Assembly (NCBI GenBank): GCA_009692745.1
Contig: SHYO01000030.1
Span: 1-34,119, forward strand
Length of the DNA: 34,119 bases
DNA from: Chloroflexota bacterium
Lineage (GTDB): Bacteria > Chloroflexota > Anaerolineae > Epilineales > SHYO01
Direction of reading: 5' to 3'
Part shown: positions 21,795-30,010 of the stretch, in pieces
How positions within the stretch are numbered: position 1 is the stretch's first letter
Layout of the letters: every line of letters begins with the position of its first letter
Program-made: the position numbers and the translations under genes
Notes under the pieces: model-generated
Seen by the model: the letters and a program-made list of their open reading frames with translations, nothing else
Database searches by the model: none
Told to the model about the DNA's origin: nothing

Positions 21795-23429
21795 ATGAAC
21801 GAGTTAACGCCATTGGCGGCCTTTTGGCTTATCGCGATTCCTCTGATCTCCACACCTCTGATCTACCTGGCGGGCCGGCTGCAAGTGAGCCTGGCGGCCG
21901 GGACAGGCATGGGAGGAGGGAGGAAGCTGGTGACGGCCAACGGTCAAGTGGTGGTAGCAACGACCTCAGCTACGCCCCGCACCCCCGCGCCGGACGTTGC
22001 CCGCTGGTTAGGATTGATGGCCCTGGCAGCTACCTGGGCGCCTTTTATAGGTGCGACCAGGGATTTGATAGCCAATGGCCCGGCAAAGTTCGGGCTTGAA
22101 TCCATAGCCTTGAGATTTGATGGATTGAGCCTGCTGCTGGCGCTGCTGGCGCTGGGATTGGGCACGCTGGTGATGCTCTTCTCCGGTCAGGGAGTTTCCG
22201 GAGCGGCCGGCACCGAGAAGTATTATACCCTGTTGGTGGCAATGGTTGGCTTGATGATAGGCCTGGCTTGTGCTGGAGATATCTTCAACCTATGGATCTG
22301 GTTTGAAGGTATGGCAGTGGCCTCTTATCTGCTGGTAGGTTTCCATCATGAGGAACCTGCCGCACTGGAAGCCAGTGTGAAATACCTGGTGCAGAGTGCC
22401 GCTGGTTCGGTGTTGGTGCTGTTGAGTATTGCCTTGATTCTGGCTCAGACGGGAACGCTGAACCTGGAAGAGATTAGAAACACAGCACATACCACCCCCG
22501 GATTGTTGGCTGCCGGAGCCTTGTTGATGATGGGATTCGGGGTGAAAGGGGCCCTGGTACCGCTACATACCTGGTTACCGGATGCTCATGCCCAGGCTCC
22601 CAGTGGGATCAGCGCAATGCTTTCCGGCGTAGTCGTCATGGCCGGAATAATTGCCATTCTACGCAGCCTGGCAGCCTTGGCCGGGGTGACGCCCTCTTGG
22701 GGCAGCTTGCTGATCGGCTTCGGCGTATTGAACATTGCCTTTGGGAACCTGATGGCCTTGCGCCAAACCCAAGTCAAACGTTTGTTAGCCTACTCCACTT
22801 TGAGCCATATTGGCTATATTTTGCTGGGCGTAGGTATAGGTGTGGCATATGGCCAGCCGGCGGGAACCCAAGGTGGTCTTTTCCACATGTTGACCCACGG
22901 TGTCATGAAGGGATTGGCTTTCCTGGCTGCTGGGGCCTTCCTATACGGGCTGCAGCCGCTATTTGAATCAGACCGGGGCAAGCTTACCCAGCGTTCTGAC
23001 GCCGCCCACGCCAGTCCGCTGCTTATTTCAGACCTGGCAGGCGCAGCGCAGCGCTACCCGCTGGTGGCATTCACCTTGAGTCTGGCCCTGCTCGGCCTCG
23101 GTGGCTTGCCGCCGCTGGCGGGATTCATGTCCAAGTGGCAGATTTTTGTGGCTGGTTTCGCGACGCAGAATCCGGTGGTGGGCGGATTGGTGATATTCGC
23201 CGCACTGAATAGTGTGCTGTCACTGGCCTATTACATGCCATTAGTCAACATGCTCTACCGGCAGGCGCCGTCGAAGTTAGTAGAACATGGCCGCGCTATT
23301 CCGCTGACCATGCTTCTGCCGCTGGGGTTGCTGGCCGTTACCATTGTGGCGATTGGCATCTGGCCAGGGCTGGTTTACTGGCTGATCGAGCCAGCCGGGC
23401 GGGTATTGCTGGCGTCCTTTGGCGGGTGA
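21795..23429 (+). CDS. NuoM/MrpD-type antiporter-like hydrogenase subunit
   Basis: A 544-residue second proton_antipo_M subunit. Motifs: Glu171 (FNLWIWFEGMAVASYLLVGF), Lys251 (GFGVKGALVPLHTWLPDAHA), QVKRLLAYSTLSHIGY and GVMKGLAFLAAGAFL. A hydrophilic insert of about 30 residues (roughly 38-70, GRKLVTANGQ and TPRTPAPDVAR) separates helices 1 and 2 and is not usual. The ATG at 21795 (GGGAG upstream, 1 bp after the previous stop) is chosen over an upstream start inside the preceding gene. With the NuoL-like subunit it gives the complex two canonical antiporter channels. Confidence 0.88.
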   Translation: MNELTPLAAFWLIAIPLISTPLIYLAGRLQVSLAAGTGMGGGRKLVTANGQVVVATTSATPRTPAPDVARWLGLMALAATWAPFIGATRDLIANGPAKFGLESIALRFDGLSLLLALLALGLGTLVMLFSGQGVSGAAGTEKYYTLLVAMVGLMIGLACAGDIFNLWIWFEGMAVASYLLVGFHHEEPAALEASVKYLVQSAAGSVLVLLSIALILAQTGTLNLEEIRNTAHTTPGLLAAGALLMMGFGVKGALVPLHTWLPDAHAQAPSGISAMLSGVVVMAGIIAILRSLAALAGVTPSWGSLLIGFGVLNIAFGNLMALRQTQVKRLLAYSTLSHIGYILLGVGIGVAYGQPAGTQGGLFHMLTHGVMKGLAFLAAGAFLYGLQPLFESDRGKLTQRSDAAHASPLLISDLAGAAQRYPLVAFTLSLALLGLGGLPPLAGFMSKWQIFVAGFATQNPVVGGLVIFAALNSVLSLAYYMPLVNMLYRQAPSKLVEHGRAIPLTMLLPLGLLAVTIVAIGIWPGLVYWLIEPAGRVLLASFGG

Positions 23430-23448
23430 ATTGTCAGGAGGGTTTATC

Positions 23449-23760
23449 ATGGCGTGGCTATTATCTCCACCGGCAGCTTTTCTGATCTATCTGGTACTGG
23501 CAACAGTTTTGTCTGGTCTGGGGCGCATACTGGCCGGGCCAGGCCAACCCAGCGCTCTGAAATCCAGCACGTACGCCAGCGGTGAGGCGCCACCGGCCTA
23601 CATGGCTGCACCGGGTTATCGCCCATTCTTCGTTATCGCGCTGTTTTTTGCGGTGCTGCATCTGGGAGTACTAATGCTGGGGACCGGTAACCTGGCTCCC
23701 CTTTCGGGAGTGTATCTGGTAGGATTGATGGTGGTCCTGATAGCGTTGATTTTGGGGTGA
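23449..23760 (+). CDS. NuoA-like hydrogenase membrane subunit
   Basis: A 103-residue protein with three hydrophobic helices and the NuoA/ND3 layout: helix 1 (AAFLIYLVLATVLSGLG), a loop with SSTYASGEAPPAYM and YRPFFVIALFFAVLHLG, then the last helix. The loop corresponds to the complex I subunit A loop, which normally carries a Cys in its YECG-like motif; here it is YASG, lacking that Cys. The start is fixed by AGGAGGG before ATG 23449. NuoA is not part of the minimal formate hydrogenlyase or Mbh complexes, so its presence is noteworthy. It closes the membrane-module gene set. Confidence 0.75.
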   Translation: MAWLLSPPAAFLIYLVLATVLSGLGRILAGPGQPSALKSSTYASGEAPPAYMAAPGYRPFFVIALFFAVLHLGVLMLGTGNLAPLSGVYLVGLMVVLIALILG

Positions 23761-23831
23761 ATCGTACCAAATGGGAACAAATATCAACCTGACTCTGACT
23801 AGCTTTGGACTAGCATCAGACTATTCCGGGC

Positions 23832-23837
23832 TATAAT
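23832..23837 (+). promoter_or_regulatory. Candidate internal promoter before the hydrogenase catalytic genes
   Basis: A consensus -10 TATAAT lies in the 111-bp gap before the small-subunit gene, about 35 bases upstream of its ATG; no good -35 is seen at 16-18 bp. It could let the catalytic module be expressed apart from the membrane module. Confidence 0.4.
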
Positions 23838-23871
23838 AGGATTATGAGCAGGACATGGATTTGGAGATTAT

Positions 23872-24345
23872 ATGAGCATTAACCTGGAAAAGACTTTTCA
23901 AGATGCGCTGGAGCAGGTCAAAACCTGGGCTCGGACCAACTCTCCCTGGCTTATCCACTTCAACAGCGGCTCATGTAACGGCTGTGATATTGAAATTTTG
24001 GCGACTCTGACGCCGCGCTATGACCTGGAGCGGTTTGGGGTGAAACTACAGGGCAGCCCGCGCCATGCCGATATTCTCATCTGCACGGGGCCGGTAACGC
24101 GCCAGGCGCGGGAGCGGTTGTTGCGGGTCTATGAGCAGATGCCCGAACCCAAGTATGTGGTGGCCGTAGGTTCGTGCGCCATTTCTGGGGGTGTTTTTCA
24201 GGGGTGCTACAACGTGATCGGCCATATAGATCAAGTTATTCCGGTGGATGCCTACGTACCCGGCTGCCCGCCCCGGCCGGAGGCTATCATCGATGGAGTT
24301 ATTAAGTTGTTGAAAAGCCTGGAAGCGCAAGAGCAAACAGCTTAA
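23872..24345 (+). CDS. [NiFe] hydrogenase small subunit, NuoB-like (MbhJ/EchC type)
   Basis: A 157-residue short small subunit as in group 4 hydrogenases, carrying only the proximal [4Fe-4S] cluster. Ligand cysteines: Cys35 and Cys38 (NSGSCNGCDIE), Cys102 (VGSCAISGGVF) and Cys132 (PGCPPRPEAI). There is no Tat signal and no medial/distal cluster domain, which separates it from uptake hydrogenases. It sits at the interface between the NiFe subunit and the membrane arm and passes electrons from the ferredoxin subunit to the active site. Confidence 0.92.
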   Translation: MSINLEKTFQDALEQVKTWARTNSPWLIHFNSGSCNGCDIEILATLTPRYDLERFGVKLQGSPRHADILICTGPVTRQARERLLRVYEQMPEPKYVVAVGSCAISGGVFQGCYNVIGHIDQVIPVDAYVPGCPPRPEAIIDGVIKLLKSLEAQEQTA

Positions 24346-24358
24346 AGTGAGGATCTCT

Positions 24359-24829
24359 ATGGACCGGGAAACGACGATATCACAGAGCCTGGAAAGCGCC
24401 CGGATACTGCTGGCTCCCTGTACGCAGCAGTTGTTAACTCCGGAACCCGGCAGAATGGATATATCTTTGGCGACTGCTGACCTGCTCCCGGCGGTGGCAG
24501 CCTTACACTTAAACGGGTGGGGACGTTTGGTGGCAGTGACCGGATTGGACCTGGGCGTCAATGAAGGGGACTTAGAAGTGCTTTACCATTTCTGTGCCGG
24601 CGCGGCGATAGTTACTTTGCGGGTGCGCGTGCCAAAAGCGGATGCTGCAATTCCAACCATTTGCAGTCTGATCCCGGCTGCCAGTTTCTACGAGCGGGAA
24701 TTGGGTGAGATGTTCGGCATCACAGTAGTTGGTACGCCTAATCCCGACCGGCTCTTCCTGCCTGATGACTGGCCTGCTGGGGTTTACCCGTTGCGCAAAG
24801 ATTTCGTGGTACCGGAGATTCCTGGTTAG
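24359..24829 (+). CDS. NuoC-like (30-kDa) hydrogenase subunit
   Basis: A 156-residue protein of the Complex1_30kDa family. The signature is ASFYERELGEMFGITVVGTP followed by NPDRLFLPDDW and YPLRKDF. It packs against the large subunit as a structural part of the peripheral arm. I chose the ATG at 24359 (GAGG upstream) over a GTG four codons earlier. Unlike E. coli HycE, where NuoC and NuoD homologs are fused, the two are separate here, as in Mbh. The stop is 46 bp before the large-subunit start. Confidence 0.87.
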   Translation: MDRETTISQSLESARILLAPCTQQLLTPEPGRMDISLATADLLPAVAALHLNGWGRLVAVTGLDLGVNEGDLEVLYHFCAGAAIVTLRVRVPKADAAIPTICSLIPAASFYERELGEMFGITVVGTPNPDRLFLPDDWPAGVYPLRKDFVVPEIPG

Positions 24830-24875
24830 ACAGGTAGTGGAACTGACAGAGAACCGGCACGAAGGGAGTGTAGCA

Positions 24876-26072
24876 GTGCAAAAAAATGATCAAGCAGATA
24901 AATTCATTATTCCTATTGGGCCCCAGCATCCTGCGTTGAAGGAACCGGGGCATTTCGAATTCACGGTGGATGGTGAGATTGTTACCGGGGCGACCATCCG
25001 GCTGGGCTACGTGCATCGGGGCATAGAAAAGGCTACAGAGTCTCGCACATGGGTACAGAACCTTTACCTGTTGGAGCGGGTGTGCGGTATCTGCTCCCAT
25101 ATCCATGCCACGGCCTATTGTCTGGGGGTAGAACGGCTGGCGGGTCTGAGTGTGCCTCCCCGCGCCCAGGCGATTCGTGAGCTGGTAGTGGAGTTGGAGC
25201 GCATTCACAGTCACATGCTATGGTTGGGGGTGGCAGCCCATGAAGCCGGATTTGATACGTTATTTATGTATTCCTGGCGCGATAGGGAAACGGTTATGGA
25301 TATCCTGGAGGGGCTGACGGGAAACCGTGTGCATTATTCCGCCAATATTCTGGGCGGGGTGAAGATCGATGTGGATGCAGAACAGACCAAGACTATCCTG
25401 CAGGGCGTCGATTTTCTGGAAAAGCGCACGCACCATTACCTGGACGTAGTGACGACCGACAGCGCCTTTGTGCAGCGTACCGCGGGTATTGCGGTGATGA
25501 GCAAAGCCGTAGCGGAACATTTTGGGGCGGTAGGACCTACAGCGCGAGCCTCAGGCGTGACACAGGATATCCGGATTGATGCGCCCTATTTGGCCTACGA
25601 GGATTTTCCGGTGGAAATCGTGTTGGACACGGCTGGGGATCTGAAGGCCAGATTTGTAGTGCGGGTGCAGGAGTTGTTCCAAAGCTACCAGGTCATCCGG
25701 GCTATCCTGGATAAATTGCCAGCGGGGGAATTAGCCGTCACGATGCCCCGGCGTATTAAAGAGAACGAAACCATTAGCCGGGTAGAAGCGCCCAGGGGGG
25801 AACTATTCTATTATTTGAAGAGCAATGGCACCGATAAGCCGGAGCGGATAAAAATCCGTACACCCAGTATCTGTAACTTCGGTACCGTGCCCGCCCTGGC
25901 TGCCGGCCATCAACTGGCCGATATGCCCATGATTTTGGCAGGCATTGACCCCTGTTTCTCCTGCAATGACCGGATGGTAACTATCCACCGCCCGGCAGAT
26001 GATTCACAAACCTGGACGTGGGAGATGCTGAGGCAGTATGGAATTTCGTATTATCGTGAGAAGGAGAGATAG
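24876..26072 (+). CDS. [NiFe] hydrogenase large subunit, NuoD-like (group 4)
   Basis: A 398-residue catalytic subunit. All four nickel-iron ligands are present: Cys70 and Cys73 (RVCGICSHIHA) and Cys360 and Cys363 (DPCFSCNDRM). True complex I NuoD lacks these cysteines, so this protein should make or use hydrogen. After DPCFSCNDR a 32-residue tail follows, the same length and start (Arg-Met) as the propeptide that HycI removes from E. coli HycE. The start is taken as GTG 24876 (AGGGAG upstream), because longer readings overlap the NuoC-like gene and add no family sequence. Other conserved parts: IGPQHPALKEPGHF and GYVHRGIEK at the N-terminus. Confidence 0.93.
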   Translation: MQKNDQADKFIIPIGPQHPALKEPGHFEFTVDGEIVTGATIRLGYVHRGIEKATESRTWVQNLYLLERVCGICSHIHATAYCLGVERLAGLSVPPRAQAIRELVVELERIHSHMLWLGVAAHEAGFDTLFMYSWRDRETVMDILEGLTGNRVHYSANILGGVKIDVDAEQTKTILQGVDFLEKRTHHYLDVVTTDSAFVQRTAGIAVMSKAVAEHFGAVGPTARASGVTQDIRIDAPYLAYEDFPVEIVLDTAGDLKARFVVRVQELFQSYQVIRAILDKLPAGELAVTMPRRIKENETISRVEAPRGELFYYLKSNGTDKPERIKIRTPSICNFGTVPALAAGHQLADMPMILAGIDPCFSCNDRMVTIHRPADDSQTWTWEMLRQYGISYYREKER

Positions 26073-26076
26073 ACGG

Positions 26077-27012
26077 ATGAACGCCATTGGTATGCTGACA
26101 AATCTGCTCTTCTTTCCTGCCGGTCTTTTTGTGTTGGTGACCGGATTGGCGTATGAATGGGTCGACCGGAAATTGGTGGCGCGGTTCCAAAACCGCCTGG
26201 GGCCACGTTGGTTCCAACCTTTGGCCGACATGGTCAAACTCTTGTCTAAGGAAGAGGTGATACCTGAGGGCCTGGATGTGCGGCTGTTTGTGGCTCTGCC
26301 GGTAGTGGCCCTGGCCGGGGCTTTGACCGCCGCCCTCTACGTCCCCCTGGTAGGACTTAATCCGGCCCATAGTTTCCCCGGTGACCTGATCGTCACCCTG
26401 TATCTTCTCAGTTTGTTGACCATGTGTATCGGGTTGGCCGGGGCGAACACCCGAGACCGATTTTCCCTAATTGGTGCCACCCGTACCCTAACTCAGCTTT
26501 TCTCCTACGAAGCGCCTTTCCTGCTGGCTTTATTGGGTCCGGCGATCGTGGTAGGCAGTTGGCAGATCCGGGAAGTTACCGCCTATGCCAACCAGCACTG
26601 GCTGATTTTGACCCAACCGGTGGGATTTGTGATTGCCCTGATCGGCTTGATGGGAAAGCTAGAGCTGCCTCCCTTTGATGCCCCTGAAGCTGAGACTGAG
26701 ATAGTGGCTGGTGCGCTGACGGAGTATAGCGGGCGAGGGCTGGCACTTTTCCGGCTAGGCAAGGGCGTGGAATTGGTGATCGGCCTGACATTAGTAGCGG
26801 CCTTCTTTCTGGGGGGCGTGGCGAATCCTGTAGCTTTTTTCATAAAGACACTGGCACTGCTACTAATCATAGCCGGGCTACAATCCCTCTTTGCCCGCTT
26901 GCGTATAGATCAGGCTGTCGGGCTGTGGTGGCGGTATGGCGCATTGCTGGCGCTGGTCCAGTTGTTAGTCTTGATCATACTACGCTTTTGGGGTTGGAAT
27001 GGAGGGCTGTGA
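26077..27012 (+). CDS. NuoH-like hydrogenase membrane anchor subunit (MbhM/EchB type)
   Basis: A 311-residue protein with about eight membrane helices of the NADHdh (ND1/NuoH) family. Markers are ERK-like VDRKLVARFQNRLGP after helix 1, the loop PLADMVKLLSKEEVIPEG and the acidic LPPFDAPEAETEIVAGAL with TEYSG. It joins the catalytic arm to the antiporter subunits and forms the entrance of the ion path (the quinone-site region in complex I). The ATG at 26077 follows GGAGAG and lies 4 bp after the large-subunit stop. It overlaps the ferredoxin start by one base. Confidence 0.92.
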   Translation: MNAIGMLTNLLFFPAGLFVLVTGLAYEWVDRKLVARFQNRLGPRWFQPLADMVKLLSKEEVIPEGLDVRLFVALPVVALAGALTAALYVPLVGLNPAHSFPGDLIVTLYLLSLLTMCIGLAGANTRDRFSLIGATRTLTQLFSYEAPFLLALLGPAIVVGSWQIREVTAYANQHWLILTQPVGFVIALIGLMGKLELPPFDAPEAETEIVAGALTEYSGRGLALFRLGKGVELVIGLTLVAAFFLGGVANPVAFFIKTLALLLIIAGLQSLFARLRIDQAVGLWWRYGALLALVQLLVLIILRFWGWNGGL

Positions 27013-27437
27013 TGAAGATCGGGGTAATGATAAGCGATATTATGCGCTCCCTATTCCGCCGGCCGGTTACGGAAAAGTATCCCTTCGAGCGCCGCGCTGC
27101 ACCACAGCGTTTGCGCGGTCATTTGATCTGGAACCAGGAAAAGTGCTCTGGCTGCGGTATGTGCAGCAAGGATTGTCCGGCCCAGGCCATCGAGCTAATT
27201 ACCCTGGATAAAGCCAATAAGCGCTTCGTACTGCGCTATCACATCGACCGGTGTGCCTTTTGCGCCCAATGTGTACAGAGCTGCCGGTTTAAATGTCTGC
27301 AGATGTCAAACAATGATTGGGAGTTGGCCGCTCTAAAAAAGGAGCCGTTCACCATCAGCTATGGAAGAGAGGAAGATATTGCCGCCCTCGTGGGTAAACT
27401 CATTCCGGCAGACGCTGTCACGCCTGAGAAAGCCTGA
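27012..27437 (+). CDS. 2x[4Fe-4S] ferredoxin-like hydrogenase subunit (NuoI/MbhN type)
   Basis: A 141-residue polyferredoxin subunit with two tetracysteine motifs: Cys45, 48, 51, 55 (CSGCGMCSKDCP) and Cys81, 84, 87, 91 (CAFCAQCVQSC); an extra Cys95 follows. It has a NuoI-like preceding segment (EKYPFERRAAPQRLRG) and no transmembrane helix. It is the likely entry or exit point for electrons exchanged with soluble ferredoxin. The start ATG overlaps the upstream TGA and is preceded by GGAGGG. Its 3' end overlaps the maturation protease gene by 77 bases in another frame. Confidence 0.92.
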   Translation: MKIGVMISDIMRSLFRRPVTEKYPFERRAAPQRLRGHLIWNQEKCSGCGMCSKDCPAQAIELITLDKANKRFVLRYHIDRCAFCAQCVQSCRFKCLQMSNNDWELAALKKEPFTISYGREEDIAALVGKLIPADAVTPEKA

Positions 27438-27909
27438 TCGCCCCGCCAGGGTTGCAATTATAGGAATAGGGCAGGAGATGCGCGGGGATGACGCAGCCGG
27501 GGTCTGTGTGGCACGCCAACTGGCCGCTGCCTTGCGGGATATACTTCGCCCGCAGGGAAACATGGCAACCCTGGTGATCAATGCCGGTTCTGCCCCGGAA
27601 AATTTCACCGGCCCTTTACGTCACTTTGGACCCGATTTGGTGCTGCTCATCGATGCGGCTCAAATGGATGCGCTGCCGGGGAGCGTGCAATGGCTCCTAT
27701 GGCAGGAGACCAGCGGGCTAAGCGCATCCACACATACGCTCCCCCCGTACATCCTCGCTACCTATTTGGTTTCCGAAATCGGCTGTGAAGTTGCCCTTTT
27801 GGGGATCCAACCTGCAGACACTTCTTTGGGCATCCCCCTCTCTCCTCTGGTCCACTCCGCTGTAGATGCGGTGGTACGAGAGCTGCAACAGGTATGCCTC
27901 GGCGGTTAG
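27361..27909 (+). CDS. hycI: Hydrogenase maturation protease, HycI type (peptidase M52)
   Basis: A 182-residue nickel-dependent endopeptidase that cleaves the C-terminal propeptide of the large subunit once nickel is inserted. Family motifs: GIGQEMRGDDAAGV (Asp44), LLIDAAQMD (Asp98) and STHTLPP (His125), matching the HycI nickel/substrate ligands, plus NFTGPL and LLGIQP. The ATG at 27361 lies deep in the ferredoxin gene and has no clear ribosome site; a TTG at 27379 after GAGAGGA is a good alternative, and family homology only begins at about residue 14. It is the last gene of the operon; general Hyp maturation genes are not in the window. Confidence 0.9.
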   Translation: MEERKILPPSWVNSFRQTLSRLRKPDRPARVAIIGIGQEMRGDDAAGVCVARQLAAALRDILRPQGNMATLVINAGSAPENFTGPLRHFGPDLVLLIDAAQMDALPGSVQWLLWQETSGLSASTHTLPPYILATYLVSEIGCEVALLGIQPADTSLGIPLSPLVHSAVDAVVRELQQVCLGG

Positions 27910-28099
27910 AATATTCACATGTGGACGTCCGGCAACAGCTTATAATAAAAACCAGGTAGTGCTTCCGGAAAATGGGAACATAACACACATTCTGGACGTC
28001 ATGGTGAATAAGGTCATATAAAAAACGGGCGTAAAATTCAAAGAGAGAGCCACTCTGATAGCTCTGGCTAGTTGTGGGGTAGAATTGTGGAGGTGAGCA

Positions 28100-29785
28100 A
28101 TGTTAGGAAGAACGCGGTTTTATATGGGTCTCGTTGTAGCAAGTCTGCTGTTCATCTTTTTAGCGGGCGGCACTGTGCTGGCCCAAGCGCCGGTCACCGG
28201 GCAGCACATGGATGATAACTGGCAGGCCACCTATTGGAACAACATGACGTTTGCGGGATCTGCCGTACTGCAACGGGCTGAAGGCAGCCTCGACCATAGC
28301 TGGGGAGTGGGTGCGCCAGATCCCAGCGTTAGCGCCGACCGGTTTTCAGCTCGCTGGACACGCTATATCGACGTGTCGCCCGGCGCCTACCGCTTTACGG
28401 CGGTGAGCGATGACGGCATCCGCGTGTGGGTAGATGGGGAGTTGATTATCAATCTATGGAATGACCACCCGGCGACAACCTCGACGGCCCAAATGAACAT
28501 GGGAGTCGGGCATCACCTGGTACAGGTGGACTATTATGAAAATATCGGCGATGCAGTAGCCAGGCTCACCTGGGAACCGGCATCGACCAGCATCAACAAT
28601 TGGCGCGGTGAGTATTACAATAATACCGTTTTGAGCGGCGCGCCGGTATTAGTGCGGGACGATGCGAATGTTGATTACAATTGGGGCAATAGCGCACCGG
28701 CCCCCGGCGTGGTGAATGCCGATAATTTTTCCGTCCGCTGGACGCGCCAGATTGAAATGGCGGCCAACACGTACCGGTTTACGGCTACCAGCGACGATGG
28801 TATCCGCATGTGGGTGGATGGAGAGCAGATTCTAAATGCCTGGAATGACCATGCGGCGCAGACAATCAGCAACAACAAATCTCTCTCGGCAGGCACACAC
28901 CAGGTGATTGTCGAGTATTATGAGCACGCAGGTGATGCGGTTGCCAGATTGACCTGGGAGCCCGTAGCGGCGGCAACAGGTTGGCGCGGTGAATATTACA
29001 ACAATATGACCCTCAGCGGCAGTCCGGCGCTGGTTCGCTACGACGCCGATATCAATTTCAACTGGGGTGCAGGCTCGCCGGCGCCGGGCTTTGTGGGCGC
29101 CGATAGTTTCTCGGTACGTTGGAGCAGAACGGTTAACCTGCCGGCAGGTAATTACCGTTTTACCGTAACCACTGATGACGGAGCACGCCTGTGGGTCAAT
29201 GACCATGAGTTGATCGATGCCTGGAAGGACCAGGCGGCCACGACCTATACGGGCGATATCTATCTGCCAGGGGGCGATGTCCCGATAAAATTGGAGTATT
29301 ATGAGAACGGTCAGTTCGCCATTGCCATGCTTTCCTGGTCCATCAGTGGTGGGCCGCCCCAGGGTAGTATCATCGTGGATGATACCAGCCCGGGCTTTGT
29401 CAAGGGAGGTTCGCCTACCGCCTGGCACGGTGAGAATGAAGGCTATGGCAACCATCTTACCTGGACGCAGAATAATGACCTGGCGCGGCCTGATTACAAC
29501 TGGGCCCGCTGGTATCCCAATTTGCGGTCTGGACGTTATGAGGTATTTGTTTACATACCTAATCGCTTCTCAACGACATCCCAGGCTTATTACTGGGTAG
29601 CGCACCGGAACGGGTATACCCTGCGGGTGGTCGATCAGTCAAAGAATAGTGGACAGTGGGTCTCCCTGGGGACATATAACTTCCAGGGGACGCGGACAGA
29701 TTATGTCTCTCTATCTGATGTAACCAACGAACCTTACCTGTCGCACCTGGTAGCCTTTGACGCAATTAAATGGGAAGCGCGCTAG
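28100..29785 (+). CDS. Secreted protein with three PA14-like modules and a golvesin-like C-terminal domain
   Basis: A 561-residue protein. The signal peptide has a positive start (MLGRTRF), a hydrophobic core (LVVASLLFIFLAGG) and a likely cut after VLA (about residue 28). Three PA14-like beta-sandwich repeats follow at about 41-160, 168-287 and 295-415. Each opens with a WRGEYYNN-like strand and contains FSVRWTR and YRFTATSDDGIRMWVDGE with the Asp-Asp-Gly calcium/ligand motif; repeat 1 starts WQATYWNN. The last 140 residues (IIVDDTSPGFVKGG to HLVAFDAIKWEAR) resemble the golvesin/Xly carbohydrate-binding domain. There is no catalytic domain, so it is probably a cell-surface glycan-binding or adhesion protein. 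A GGAGGTG site supports the ATG. Confidence 0.82.
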   Translation: MLGRTRFYMGLVVASLLFIFLAGGTVLAQAPVTGQHMDDNWQATYWNNMTFAGSAVLQRAEGSLDHSWGVGAPDPSVSADRFSARWTRYIDVSPGAYRFTAVSDDGIRVWVDGELIINLWNDHPATTSTAQMNMGVGHHLVQVDYYENIGDAVARLTWEPASTSINNWRGEYYNNTVLSGAPVLVRDDANVDYNWGNSAPAPGVVNADNFSVRWTRQIEMAANTYRFTATSDDGIRMWVDGEQILNAWNDHAAQTISNNKSLSAGTHQVIVEYYEHAGDAVARLTWEPVAAATGWRGEYYNNMTLSGSPALVRYDADINFNWGAGSPAPGFVGADSFSVRWSRTVNLPAGNYRFTVTTDDGARLWVNDHELIDAWKDQAATTYTGDIYLPGGDVPIKLEYYENGQFAIAMLSWSISGGPPQGSIIVDDTSPGFVKGGSPTAWHGENEGYGNHLTWTQNNDLARPDYNWARWYPNLRSGRYEVFVYIPNRFSTTSQAYYWVAHRNGYTLRVVDQSKNSGQWVSLGTYNFQGTRTDYVSLSDVTNEPYLSHLVAFDAIKWEAR

Positions 29786-29875
29786 GGAGAGGGTAGTTAA
29801 AAACCAGGGTACGGTACGTGGCTGGGGTGGATACGAAGTTTAACAATTAAGTAGGTGTATAGATTGCCCTAGAAG

Positions 29876-29926
29876 CCAGGTTTCTGAGAAAGAGATGCAT
29901 TTGCTCTTGGTGAAACCTGGTTTTTC
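29876..29926. terminator. Strong hairpin terminator
   Basis: A perfect 9-bp stem CCAGGTTTC (29876-29884) / GAAACCTGG (29912-29920), with an inner AAGAG/CTCTT stem, is followed by TTTTT. It closes the PA14 gene unit. Confidence 0.7.
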
Positions 29927-30010
29927 TATTGTTCCAGATTGCCAGGTAGGATGTATAATGATGATTCTGTAGGAAAAGTCTGGTGTGGATGATACGGTTG
30001 GGATGAGGAT

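Noticed and set aside
24729-24875. Longer N-terminus for the NiFe large subunit
   Set aside because: It overlaps the NuoC-like gene in another frame; family sequence starts only after GTG 24876, which has a ribosome site.
27915-28005. Two GACGTC-centred sites as possible operators before the PA14 gene
   Set aside because: The shared core is only 8 bp (GGACGTCC versus TGGACGTC) and the spacing to any promoter is unclear; too weak to call.
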